Below are positions 37,084 to 45,249 of a stretch of 64,000 bases of DNA, piece by piece (positions within the stretch are counted from its first letter, which is position 1; the number at the start of each line of letters is the position of its first letter). The translations under genes were made by a program, and so were the position numbers. The DNA is taken from NCBI RefSeq assembly GCF_023371205.1, contig NZ_JAMCCO010000001.1, positions 616,662 to 680,661 of the forward strand. Reading direction: 5' to 3'. The notes under the pieces were generated by a model. The model was not told the DNA's origin. It saw only the letters and a program-made list of their open reading frames with translations, and made no database searches. Origin of the DNA: Parvivirga hydrogeniphila (GTDB lineage Bacteria; Actinomycetota; Coriobacteriia; Anaerosomatales; Anaerosomataceae).

Positions 37084-37329
37084 ATGGCTACTGCACACGA
37101 CACCTCATCGAGCGAGCCCGCCAGGCGCATCCTCGCTGTCCGCCACGCCTGCGGGCACGAGCACGTGCACGCGGTTCCAGGCGCTTTCGTTGCGGACGGC
37201 GCTCCGGCGCTTGCTCTCGTTGACATGCTGGCGAGCCACGACTGCCCGGCCTGCGTGGCGGGCCTGCCGCGTTGGGTGGCGGATCCGGCAGGCATCAGCT
37301 CGGCCGACGCCACCGTGCACGCCTGCTGA
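37084..37329 (+). CDS. Small zinc-ribbon-like protein, function unknown
   Basis: 81 residues. HACGHEHVH near the start and SHDCPACVAGLPRW later provide Cys/His pairs suited to one zinc site. GAAGGA precedes ATG 37084; ATG 37060 would overlap the promoter -10. It is divergently paired with the XRE regulator behind a shared operator, so it may be the regulator's target. No family recognised. Confidence 0.7.
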   Translation: MATAHDTSSSEPARRILAVRHACGHEHVHAVPGAFVADGAPALALVDMLASHDCPACVAGLPRWVADPAGISSADATVHAC

Positions 37330-37384
37330 GGCCCGCGCATGAAATATGCATCAGCGGGGTTCAGGCTTGCTCATATTATACAGC

Positions 37385-37402
37385 AAGTGATTGATTTCAC
37401 TT
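37385..37402 (+). promoter_or_regulatory. Inverted repeat upstream of the antiporter operon
   Basis: AAGTGA-TTGATT-TCACTT is a perfect 6-bp inverted repeat with a 6-nt centre. A second one, TTGCT (37367-37371) and AGCAA (37382-37386), flanks TCATATTATAC. TACACT at 37412-37417 could be a -10 element, with the repeat covering the -35 region (TTGATT, 15-nt spacer, short). Confidence 0.45.
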
Positions 37403-37515
37403 CGTCCGTGGTACACTCCTCTATGAAATCGTGAACTGCTGCGAGCACTTCCTTGAAGTCGGCGCCAGCAGGGGTCGTGTTGCTGTGCGCAGGTCGCGCG
37501 GGGTCTGGGGCTGCC

Positions 37516-38361
37516 ATGCTGAGCGAGAGCGAGGGCGAGCGTGCGCGAGGTCCTCGGGTGCAGCTCGGGTCGCTGCTGATCATCGCAGCGACATGGGGTT
37601 TCGTAACGCTCTTGTTGTCCACCGGTTCCATCGCGGCGCTGGTCTGGCCGCTCATGAGCGTTCCGATCGTGCTGGCAGGACTCCTGCTCGGGCCCGGCGG
37701 CGGGGTGGTGACAGGAGCGCTTAGCGCCCTTGCGGCGTTCCTGTTGCTCCGTGAGCATACATCGTCGGTGTGGGCAGGGATCGGCTCGTTCACCGCCATC
37801 GCCGTGATCGCTGGCATCAAGACCACGCGCGACGAGGCGCGTATCGTGGAGCTGCAGGCTCTCAGCGCGCTCGATCAAGAGACCGGCGTGATCTCGGAAC
37901 GGCACTTCTGTTCTCGCGTCGAGGAAGAGGCCCGCAGGTCCGTCCGCTACCGCCATTCCTTCGGTGTCGTCCGCGCATCGGTCTCCGGCTACCAGAGCTT
38001 CGTCAGGAAGTTCGGTTCGTTCAAGGGGAAGGCGATGCTCGCCCGCTTCGCAGAAGCGGTGCGGGCCGCCGTCCGCGACAGCGACATCGTCGGACGTCTC
38101 GGGGAACACGACATCGGAATCCTGCTGCCGCAGTCGGGGACAGCAGAATGCCAGGCGGTTGCAACACGGGTCTCAGACATCGTCGCCCAAACCCGTTTCG
38201 AGGGCGACGCGGTCGAGCCGTTCGTGACTGCGGAGGCGAGAACGGCGTGGGCGGTGTTTCCTGACGACGCCGAGAACGTCGAGACGCTTCTGGGTTTGCT
38301 GCGAGAGCGGATCGCGCTTGCGGACGATTCGCTCTTTTCTGAAACGGGTGTCCAGGTATGA
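37516..38361 (+). CDS. Membrane protein with degenerate GGDEF domain retaining the I-site
   Basis: About 281 residues. Two to four hydrophobic helices (about 15-105) precede a cytoplasmic GGDEF-fold domain. The active-site loop reads GEHDI (196-200) in place of GGDEF and the usual substrate/metal motif is replaced by SGYQSFVRKFGS, so catalysis is unlikely. The I-site R187-x-x-D190 is kept five residues upstream, as required for c-di-GMP binding. ATG 37516 has a weak ribosome site; a TTG at 37453 is in frame. The stop overlaps mrpE (ATGA), placing it first in the antiporter operon. Confidence 0.82.
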   Translation: MLSESEGERARGPRVQLGSLLIIAATWGFVTLLLSTGSIAALVWPLMSVPIVLAGLLLGPGGGVVTGALSALAAFLLLREHTSSVWAGIGSFTAIAVIAGIKTTRDEARIVELQALSALDQETGVISERHFCSRVEEEARRSVRYRHSFGVVRASVSGYQSFVRKFGSFKGKAMLARFAEAVRAAVRDSDIVGRLGEHDIGILLPQSGTAECQAVATRVSDIVAQTRFEGDAVEPFVTAEARTAWAVFPDDAENVETLLGLLRERIALADDSLFSETGVQV

Positions 38362-38837
38362 AGACCGGCCAGTGTGCAGCGCTCCTCGCGGTCTTCTGGT
38401 TCATTCTCGTTGGGCGCCAGAACGTGGTCTCTGACATCGTGGGGCTTCTTGCCGCCGTCCTGATCGCCTCGTGGGCCTCTTCTCGGCTCTGGGCGCAGGA
38501 CGAACCTCCTGTCCTCGGTCCGGTCCAGTGGCTTCGCTTCGTCGGCTACGTCCTTCGCCTGGTCCGAGACATCGTCGCCGCCGCTGTCGTCGTGGCGGAG
38601 AAGGTGCTCGACCCGCGCATGCCGATCGAGCCGGTCCTCATCGCCCATCGCGCGAAGTTCGACCGACAGGTGAGCCGGGTCGCCCTAGCGAACTCGATCA
38701 CGCTGACGCCCGGCACCCTGACAGTGGACGTCGACGGTGACCAGTTCCTCGTGCATTGCCTCGCTGAGGAGTTCGCGGAGGACATCGTCAACGGGACGTT
38801 CGAGCGCCGCATCCGGCGCGTGTTCGAGGAGCGCTGA
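38358..38837 (+). CDS. mrpE: Na+/H+ antiporter subunit E (MrpE/MnhE)
   Basis: 159 residues with two N-terminal membrane helices, then the conserved VLDPRMPIEPVLIAHRAKF...LANSITLTPGTLTVDVDGDQFLVHCL segment of MnhE. Small accessory subunit of the multi-subunit cation/proton antiporter. Coupled to the upstream GGDEF-like gene. Confidence 0.93.
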   Translation: MKTGQCAALLAVFWFILVGRQNVVSDIVGLLAAVLIASWASSRLWAQDEPPVLGPVQWLRFVGYVLRLVRDIVAAAVVVAEKVLDPRMPIEPVLIAHRAKFDRQVSRVALANSITLTPGTLTVDVDGDQFLVHCLAEEFAEDIVNGTFERRIRRVFEER

Positions 38838-38838
38838 C

Positions 38839-39114
38839 ATGGACACCTTCCTGTGGGGCGCAGCGGTGTTCCTGTTGGCTGTGGCTTCGGTGTGCCTCTA
38901 TCGAGCGTATACAGGGCCGACTGTGCTGGACCGCGTGCTGGCGGTGAACGTCATAGGCACCAAGACGATGGTTCTCCTGGTGATGCTCTCCTTCGTCTTC
39001 GGCAGGCCGCTGTACATCGACGTCGCACTCGTGTATGCGCTCTTGAACTTCGTGACCACTGTCGTCGCCACGCGGTACTTCGAGACGGGCGCGTTGAAGG
39101 GTGAGTGGCAGTGA
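38839..39114 (+). CDS. mrpF: Antiporter subunit F (MrpF)
   Basis: 91 residues, three membrane helices. YRAYTGPTVLDRVLAVNVIGTKTMVLLVML is the MrpF signature. ATG 38839 follows the mrpE stop directly; its own stop overlaps the mrpG GTG (GTGA). Confidence 0.92.
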   Translation: MDTFLWGAAVFLLAVASVCLYRAYTGPTVLDRVLAVNVIGTKTMVLLVMLSFVFGRPLYIDVALVYALLNFVTTVVATRYFETGALKGEWQ

Positions 39115-39446
39115 GCATCGTCGACGCTGTGCGCTACGCCGTCTCGGTCGTGCTGATCTCGATTGGGGCGTTCTTCTTCTTCGTCGGCACGCTTGGTCTG
39201 CTGCGCTTCCCGGACTTCTACTCCAGGACGCACGGGGCGACCAAGTGCGACACGGTCGGGGCCGGCTCGATCCTCATCGGCCTGGCGTTGCTGCGTGGCC
39301 TTGCACCGGACGCCCTGAAGATCCTGGCCATCGCGGCGCTCGTCCTTCTCACCAGTCCGACTGCCGGGCATGCCCTCGCGCGGGCCGCGTACCGTACGGG
39401 CCTCAGGCCGTGGACGCGCCGCATCGATGGGGGTGAGCGTACGTGA
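39111..39446 (+). CDS. mrpG: Antiporter subunit G (MrpG)
   Basis: 111 residues, three membrane helices. FFFFVGTLGLLRFPDFYSRTHGATKCDTVGAGSILIGLAL is diagnostic of MnhG/PhaG. GTG 39111 overlaps mrpF; GTG 39105 is an alternative. The C-terminus is basic (TGLRPWTRRIDGG). Confidence 0.92.
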   Translation: MSIVDAVRYAVSVVLISIGAFFFFVGTLGLLRFPDFYSRTHGATKCDTVGAGSILIGLALLRGLAPDALKILAIAALVLLTSPTAGHALARAAYRTGLRPWTRRIDGGERT

Positions 39447-39697
39447 GCGTGGAGATGAGCCGGCTGTTCGACCTCGGGCTGATGGTGCTGCTCGTGCTGT
39501 GCGCGCTCGCTGTCGTGCGGACGAAAGACCTGCTCGCCGCGGCGATCATCTTCTCGGCATACAGCCTCGTGATGTGTCTGGTCTGGGACCATCGCGGCGC
39601 GCCCGACGTGGCGATGACGGAGGCCGCGGTCGGCGCTGGCGTCACCACCGTCTTGTTCCTCTCGGCCGTCAGCAAGACGGTACGGAGAGAGAAGTGA
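39443..39697 (+). CDS. DUF4040 / MbhD-like antiporter subunit
   Basis: 84 residues, hydrophobic. LAVVRTKDLLAAAIIFSAYSLVMCLVWDHRGAPDVAMTEAAVGAGVTTVLFL matches DUF4040, equivalent to MbhD and to the segment fused into canonical MrpA. It is a separate gene here, as in membrane-bound hydrogenases. The stop overlaps the next gene (GTGA). Confidence 0.9.
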   Translation: MSVEMSRLFDLGLMVLLVLCALAVVRTKDLLAAAIIFSAYSLVMCLVWDHRGAPDVAMTEAAVGAGVTTVLFLSAVSKTVRREK

Positions 39698-40401
39698 AAA
39701 AGGCGCTGATCATAGCGTTGCTCGTGGTGGCGGCCATGCCCCTCCTTGCGGCGATGGCCCAGATGCCGCAGTTCGGTAGCGCACGGCAGCCCGCGTACAC
39801 GCATGTCGCACGCCGATACCTGGAGCGGGGCGCCGAGGAAGCAGGCGCTGACAACATCGTCACGGGGGTGATCCTCAACTATCGCGGCTTCGACACGAAC
39901 GGCGAGGTGACGGTGATCTTCACGGCGTGTGCGGCGGTGTGCGCGGTGCTCGCGTCGCAGCGGTCGAGCAAAGAGAAGGGAGCGAGCGGCGCTACGGTCC
40001 CGCTCAGTCCAGTCGTCGCGTACGTCGTACGGCTTCTGGCGCCGTTCATCGCACTGTTCGCTTTCTACGTGGTGCTGTTCGGAGAGAGCTCGCCTGGCGG
40101 CGGCTTCCAAGGAGGGACGATCTTTGCAGCGCTCGTCATCATCCTGTCCGTGGTGACGGGCCGCGAGGTTGCGGAGCGCATGCTTCCTGGCAGCGTGCGT
40201 CCGTGGCTCCAGATCGCAGGCCCCCTTTCGTTCATCGTCGTCGGCACGCTCGGTGCGATCCTGACAGGCGGGTACCTCGGCTTTCCGCAGACCTCCAAGA
40301 GCCTCACCACGGCCATGCTGATGGTCATCGAGTTCGGCATCGGTGTCGGTGGCGCGACCGTGTTCGCGACCATCTTCTGGCGGCTGGGTGATGAGCTGTG
40401 A
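39694..40401 (+). CDS. Fused MbhE-like and MrpB antiporter subunit
   Basis: 235 residues. The first about 90 residues match MbhE (a helix, then HVARRYLERGAEEAGADNIVTGVILNYRGFDTNGEVTVIF). The C-terminal about 140 residues are MnhB (YVVRLLAPFIALFAFYVVLFGESSPGGGFQGGTIFAALVI...SKSLTTAMLMVIEFGIGVGG). GTG 39694. In canonical Mrp these halves lie in MrpA and MrpB, so this is an Mbh/Mrp-like arrangement. Confidence 0.9.
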   Translation: MKKALIIALLVVAAMPLLAAMAQMPQFGSARQPAYTHVARRYLERGAEEAGADNIVTGVILNYRGFDTNGEVTVIFTACAAVCAVLASQRSSKEKGASGATVPLSPVVAYVVRLLAPFIALFAFYVVLFGESSPGGGFQGGTIFAALVIILSVVTGREVAERMLPGSVRPWLQIAGPLSFIVVGTLGAILTGGYLGFPQTSKSLTTAMLMVIEFGIGVGGATVFATIFWRLGDEL

Positions 40402-40751
40402 TCGCAACGCTGTGGGCGAACTTCGATTACGCCGTTTCGGTGCTGCTGTTCTTGATCGGGCTGTACTGCGTGATCGCCAAGAACAACCTGATCAAGAAGT
40501 TCATGGGCCTCAACATCATGGAGACCTCGGTATTCGCGTTCATCGTGGCGCTCGGCGTCGTCCGAGGCGGCAGCGCGCCCATCATGGGACCCGACGCGCG
40601 CCCGCCGTTCGTCAACCCGATCCCACAGGCGCTCATCCTCACAGGCATCGTGGTCGCTGTCAGCACGACCGCGCTTGCACTCGGCCTGATCGTGCGGGTC
40701 TGGCGGCAGTGCGGGACGATCGAGGCGAACGAACTGAGGGAGCTGGAGTAG
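40398..40751 (+). CDS. mrpC: Antiporter subunit C (MrpC/NuoK-like)
   Basis: 117 residues, three membrane helices. YCVIAKNNLIKKFMGLNIMETSVFAFIVALG is the NuoK/MrpC core with the buried glutamate of the coupling channel. DPIPQALILTGIVV-like sequence (NPIPQALILTGIVVAV) is present. GTG 40398 overlaps the preceding stop. Confidence 0.93.
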   Translation: MIATLWANFDYAVSVLLFLIGLYCVIAKNNLIKKFMGLNIMETSVFAFIVALGVVRGGSAPIMGPDARPPFVNPIPQALILTGIVVAVSTTALALGLIVRVWRQCGTIEANELRELE

Positions 40752-42245
40752 ATGTGGTGGCAGTGGCCGCACTGGCTCCCGCTCGCGGTCCTCGCACCGC
40801 TTGGGTTCGGCGTGACGACGCCTGCTGTCTCCAATGGTGATGTCCGGAAAGCGTGGAGATGGGCCGTCGCCGCGTCCGTGCTCACGACGTGTGTGACGCT
40901 CGCGCTCGTCGTGCGTGTTGCGCACGAAGGACCGTTCTCGTACGCGTTCAGTGGCTGGCAGCCGCCGTATGGCATCGAATTCCGGTTCGACGAAGTGGGC
41001 GCGTTCGCATTCGTCGTCGCGTTCCTCGGGATGCTCGCGGTCGTCTTCTCAGGACGCTATGCGGAGCATGCGCTGGATCCGTGCCGCGTTCCGTACTACT
41101 ACGCCCTGTTGCTGCTGGACATCGCTGGCCTCATCGGATTCTCGGTGACCGGCGACATGTTCAACATGTACGTGTTCATGGAGATCATTTCGCTTTCTTC
41201 GTATGCGCTCGTGGCGGTGAGCGGTGAACGCATCGCTGAGATGGCGGCGTTCAAGTACCTCGTGCTCGGGGCGGTGTCGTCCCTGCTCGTTCTCTTCGGC
41301 ATCGGGATGATCTACGGGATCACGGGCACACTCAACCTCGCCGACGCGGCTCGACTGCTTGGCTCCGTCGTGGCGCTGACGCCGGTCGCCGTGGCGATCG
41401 CTCTTATCGTCGCTGGGTTCATGGTGAAATCAGCGCTGTTCCCTCTCCATGTGTGGCTGCCCGACGCCCATGCGATTGCGCCGAGCCCGGTGAGCGCGAT
41501 CCTGTCGGGTCTGGTCGTGAAGGTTGGGCTGCTCGGCACCTTCCGGTTCTACCAGGTCGTCTACCGGTCCGGCGCTGTCGACCTCGGGTCTTTGAACCAG
41601 CTGCTCGTGTGGCTCGGGGCCATCTCCATCGTCATGGGCGCGTTCTTCGCGATATTCCAAGACGACATCAAGATGATGCTCGCGTACTCGACCATCTCGA
41701 ACGTCGGGTACATCGTCATGGGGATAGGGCTCGCGTCCCAGTACGCCGTGATCGGTGCGGCAGTCCACATCTTCAATCACGCCATCATCAAGTCTGCGCT
41801 GTTCTTGGCGGCCGGGGCGATCATCCACCAGACGGGGTACCGGCGTCTGAGCGATTTGCGGGGCGTCGGTCGCGGCATGCCGCTGACGGCGGCCGCGCTC
41901 TCGGTGGGCGCTGTCTCCATCGTCGGCATCCCGCCGACCGCGGGGTTCCTCTGCAAGTGGTACATCGCGCTCGGGGCGTTCGAGGCGGGCCGTCCGGCGT
42001 TCGGGTTCGCGCTCATCTTTGGCGCGCTTTTCATCTTCGTCTACTACATCCGGATGCTGAACGCGTTCTACTTCCAAGAGCCGGTGCACGCCGACGTCGT
42101 GCATGCAGGCGATCCGCCGTTTTCCATGCTGGTGCCGACCTGGATCCTCGCGGGGCTCTGTCTCGCGATGGGTCTTGCAGGCAAGGTGCCGCTCACGTTC
42201 ATCGCACCGGCAGTCGGCCGACTGCTCGGTTCGGCGGGAGGGTGA
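40752..42245 (+). CDS. mrpD: Antiporter subunit D (NuoN/MrpD-like)
   Basis: 497 residues with about 14 membrane helices. FNMYVFMEIISLSSYALVA carries the TM5 glutamate, MVKSALFPLHVWLPDAHAIAPSPVSAILSG the TM7 lysine and discontinuous helix, and DDIKMMLAYSTISNVGYIV the TM8 lysine region. A proton/cation-translocating module. First of four consecutive antiporter-like subunits. Confidence 0.93.
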   Translation: MWWQWPHWLPLAVLAPLGFGVTTPAVSNGDVRKAWRWAVAASVLTTCVTLALVVRVAHEGPFSYAFSGWQPPYGIEFRFDEVGAFAFVVAFLGMLAVVFSGRYAEHALDPCRVPYYYALLLLDIAGLIGFSVTGDMFNMYVFMEIISLSSYALVAVSGERIAEMAAFKYLVLGAVSSLLVLFGIGMIYGITGTLNLADAARLLGSVVALTPVAVAIALIVAGFMVKSALFPLHVWLPDAHAIAPSPVSAILSGLVVKVGLLGTFRFYQVVYRSGAVDLGSLNQLLVWLGAISIVMGAFFAIFQDDIKMMLAYSTISNVGYIVMGIGLASQYAVIGAAVHIFNHAIIKSALFLAAGAIIHQTGYRRLSDLRGVGRGMPLTAAALSVGAVSIVGIPPTAGFLCKWYIALGAFEAGRPAFGFALIFGALFIFVYYIRMLNAFYFQEPVHADVVHAGDPPFSMLVPTWILAGLCLAMGLAGKVPLTFIAPAVGRLLGSAGG

Positions 42246-42246
42246 C

Positions 42247-43722
42247 ATGGAGACCGTCGACGTCAGGGTCGTGCTGGCCCCGGCCATCTCATTCACGTGC
42301 GCGGGTCTAGTGTTCCTGATGGGTCGCAGCGTGTTCTGGCGGCGGTTCTGGAGCCTAGGCGCAGCGACGCTCAAGCTCGCGGTGGTCATGTCGATGCTGC
42401 CTGGGGCCCTTGCGGGCAAGACCTTCGTGTGGGATCTCATCGAGTTCACGCCAGGCATCGGCATAGCGTTCAGGGCAGACGCGCTCGGCATGTTCTTCGC
42501 GACGGTCTCTTCAGCGCTGTGGCTCGTCACCACCGTGTACGCCATCGGGTACATGGAGCCGGAGCAGGCCAAGGTGCGGTTCTTCGGCTTTTTCGCCTTG
42601 TGCGTGTCGACCACGGTCGGTGTGGCGTTCGCGGAGAACCTGCTCACGCTGTTCGTCTTCTACGAAACGCTCACCATCTGCACATATCCGCTCGTCATCC
42701 ACGAGGAGACGCCGGAGGCGTTGCGTGCCGGCAGGAAATACCTTGCGTACACCTTGAGCGGTGGAGCCTGCATCCTTCTCGGCTCTGCCCTGACGTACCA
42801 GGTGGCGGGCACGCTCACGCTCTCTCGATCCGGCATACTGCCGGCCTCTGCAGACCCGCGCACTCTTGCCGTCCTGTTCGCGACGCTCATCGTTGGCTTC
42901 GGCGTGAAAGCGGCGATCATGCCGCTGCACGGTTGGCTGCCGACCGCCATGGTGGCTCCGACGCCGGTGAGCGCGCTCTTGCACGCAGTCGCGGTGGTCA
43001 AGGTGGGCGCGTTCGGTATCCTGCGCGTTGTCTACAACGTCTTCGGGATCGAGCTTCTGCGCTCGCTCGGGTTCACGGTGCCGCTCGCGTATCTGGCGGC
43101 GTTCACCATCGTCGTCGCCTCCGTTGTCGCGCTGTTCCAGGACAACCTCAAGCGCCGGTTGGCGTACTCGACGGTGAGCCAGCTCTCCTACATCGTCTTG
43201 GGGGCCTCGCTGCTGGCTCCGTCGGCGGCGTGCGCAGCGGTGGCGCACATCGCCAACCAGGCGTTCGCAAAGATCACGATGTTCTTCGTGGCCGGCGCGA
43301 TCCAGCGCACCACGGGCAAGACGCAGGTCCACGAGCTCGCCGGGATCGGGCACGAGATGCCGCTGACGATGGCCGCCTTCACGGCCGCATCGCTGTCGTT
43401 CATCGGCGTGCCGCTGTTCGCGGGCTTCATCACGAAGTGGTACCTCTCGCTTGGGGCGCTCGAGTCAGGTATGTGGTGGTTCGCGATCGTGATGCTGGCG
43501 AGCTCGCTTCTCAACGCTGCGTACTGGCTGCCCATCGTCTACCTGGCTTTCTTCAAAGGATCGCCCGAGCGCAGGCCTGAGGTCCGTGAGGCGAGGCCGC
43601 TGCTTCTTGTGCCGACGCTCGTGTGCGCGGTGTGGGTGATCGTCCTCGGTACGACGAGCGACGTTCCCGGCATGCCGTTCGCGCTCGCACGGGCGGCCGT
43701 TGAGTTCGTGTTCAAGATGTAA
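42247..43722 (+). CDS. Second antiporter-like subunit (NuoM/MrpD family)
   Basis: 491 residues, about 14 helices. LLTLFVFYETLTICTYPLVIHEETPEALRAGRKYL holds the TM5 glutamate, GFGVKAAIMPLHGWLPTAMVAPTPVSALLHAVAVVK the TM7 lysine, and QDNLKRRLAYSTVSQLSYIVLG the TM8 motif. The HEETPEALRAG(R/T)KY stretch is shared with the following paralogue and resembles Mrp/Mbx-linked subunits. ATG 42247 after GGGAGGG. Confidence 0.9.
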   Translation: METVDVRVVLAPAISFTCAGLVFLMGRSVFWRRFWSLGAATLKLAVVMSMLPGALAGKTFVWDLIEFTPGIGIAFRADALGMFFATVSSALWLVTTVYAIGYMEPEQAKVRFFGFFALCVSTTVGVAFAENLLTLFVFYETLTICTYPLVIHEETPEALRAGRKYLAYTLSGGACILLGSALTYQVAGTLTLSRSGILPASADPRTLAVLFATLIVGFGVKAAIMPLHGWLPTAMVAPTPVSALLHAVAVVKVGAFGILRVVYNVFGIELLRSLGFTVPLAYLAAFTIVVASVVALFQDNLKRRLAYSTVSQLSYIVLGASLLAPSAACAAVAHIANQAFAKITMFFVAGAIQRTTGKTQVHELAGIGHEMPLTMAAFTAASLSFIGVPLFAGFITKWYLSLGALESGMWWFAIVMLASSLLNAAYWLPIVYLAFFKGSPERRPEVREARPLLLVPTLVCAVWVIVLGTTSDVPGMPFALARAAVEFVFKM

Positions 43723-43734
43723 TCGGAGGACGAG

Positions 43735-45237
43735 ATGGATGCGGGAGCTCATACGAGCTGGGTGGTGCCTGCGGCGGTCTTCGTTCCGTTGCTCGGTGGC
43801 TGCGCCGCGGGTGTTTCGGGAGCGTGGCCGAAGAGGCTGCGGTGCGGCGTGCTCTCAGCGGTGGCCGTGCTCTCGGTCGCTCTGACATCGTGGGTGCTCG
43901 TCCGCGTCTCGTCGGGCGTGACGTTGGAGGCCCACCTCGTCAAGATGACCCCGCAGATCTGGATCCATCTCAAGGTGGACGCTTTGGGGTCACTGTACGG
44001 AGTGCTGGCCGCCGTTCTGTGGCTGCTGGCGCTCGCGTACTCGTTCGGATACATGGCCGATGAGCACCGCCTGCCCCGGTACTACGCGTTCTTCCTGTTG
44101 AGCCTTGGCTGGACCGTCGGTGTGGCGTATTCGGGGAACCTGCTGACGTTCCTCGTCTTCTACGAGCTGTTCAGCATCCTCACCTACCCGCTTGTCGTGC
44201 ACGAACAGACGCCGGAGGCGCTTGCTGCAGGCACCAAGTACATCGTGTACATACTCGTCGGCGGGAGCCTCGTGCTGCTCGCGATCGTATACACGTACTT
44301 CCTGGCGGGCGGCCAGGACATCGGTCGGCCGCTGCTCGACGCGGGGATGCCGCGGGCGCAGCTCCTCGCGGTCTTCTGGTGCTTCATTGCTGGCTTCGGC
44401 GTGAAGGCCGCGCTCGTTCCCTTGCACGGGTGGGTGCCCGACGCTCATCCGGCTGCACCTGCGCCGTTCTCCGCGGTCCTGTCAGGGATCATGGTCGCCA
44501 CGGGAACGTTCGGCATCATGCGCGTTTTCTTCAACGTCTTCGGCGTCGAGCTCGTGCGCTCCCTTGGCGTCGGACGATGGGTGGCGTACGTGGCTGCGTT
44601 CACGGTCGTGTTCGCCGCTTTGCTCGCGATGAACCAAGACGACATCAAGCGGCGGCTCGCATACTCGACGATCTCGCAGATGGGTTACGTGGCGCTCGGC
44701 GTCGCGCTGTTGGATCCGCAGGCCACGACAGGCGCGATTGTGCACGTCGCGAACCACGCCTTCATGAAAGGCGCGCTGTTCTTCTGCGCGGGACTGTTCA
44801 TCAAGCGTCTCGGCGTGCGGTCGGTGCGCGAGCTTGACGGTGCTGCCAAGCGGATGCCGGTGACCGCCGCCGTCCTGACGATCGCGTCGCTCGCGATGAT
44901 CGGCACGCCGCCGCTCGCGGGATTCGTGAGCAAGTGGTACCTCGGTCTTGGGATCCTGCACTCAGGGCAGGTGGGGTACCTCGTCGTGCTGATTGGCGGC
45001 GCTCTTCTGGCTGGCGTATACCTGCTGCCCATCGCGTACCGCATGTACTTCAAAGAGCCGGGTCCGGCTCTGCCAGAGACGCTGCACGCAAAAGGGGGTT
45101 CCGGCGAAGCGCCGCTCACGATGCTTGCTCCGCTCGTCGCTGCTGCGCTCATCGTGATCCTGCTCGGCGTGTGCGCCGCATCGCCCTTCTTGCCAGCGGA
45201 GGTGGCCAAAGGCGCAGTCGAGGCGTTCTTCCGGTGA
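43735..45237 (+). CDS. Third antiporter-like subunit (NuoL/M family)
   Basis: 500 residues, close paralogue of the preceding gene. YELFSILTYPLVVHEQTPEALAAGTKYIVY, GFGVKAALVPLHGWVPDAHPAAPAPFSAVLSGIM and QDDIKRRLAYSTISQMGYVALG retain the channel charges. Likely arose by tandem duplication. GGAGGA precedes ATG 43735. Confidence 0.9.
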   Translation: MDAGAHTSWVVPAAVFVPLLGGCAAGVSGAWPKRLRCGVLSAVAVLSVALTSWVLVRVSSGVTLEAHLVKMTPQIWIHLKVDALGSLYGVLAAVLWLLALAYSFGYMADEHRLPRYYAFFLLSLGWTVGVAYSGNLLTFLVFYELFSILTYPLVVHEQTPEALAAGTKYIVYILVGGSLVLLAIVYTYFLAGGQDIGRPLLDAGMPRAQLLAVFWCFIAGFGVKAALVPLHGWVPDAHPAAPAPFSAVLSGIMVATGTFGIMRVFFNVFGVELVRSLGVGRWVAYVAAFTVVFAALLAMNQDDIKRRLAYSTISQMGYVALGVALLDPQATTGAIVHVANHAFMKGALFFCAGLFIKRLGVRSVRELDGAAKRMPVTAAVLTIASLAMIGTPPLAGFVSKWYLGLGILHSGQVGYLVVLIGGALLAGVYLLPIAYRMYFKEPGPALPETLHAKGGSGEAPLTMLAPLVAAALIVILLGVCAASPFLPAEVAKGAVEAFFR

Positions 45238-45249
45238 AAGCGGGCTGAT

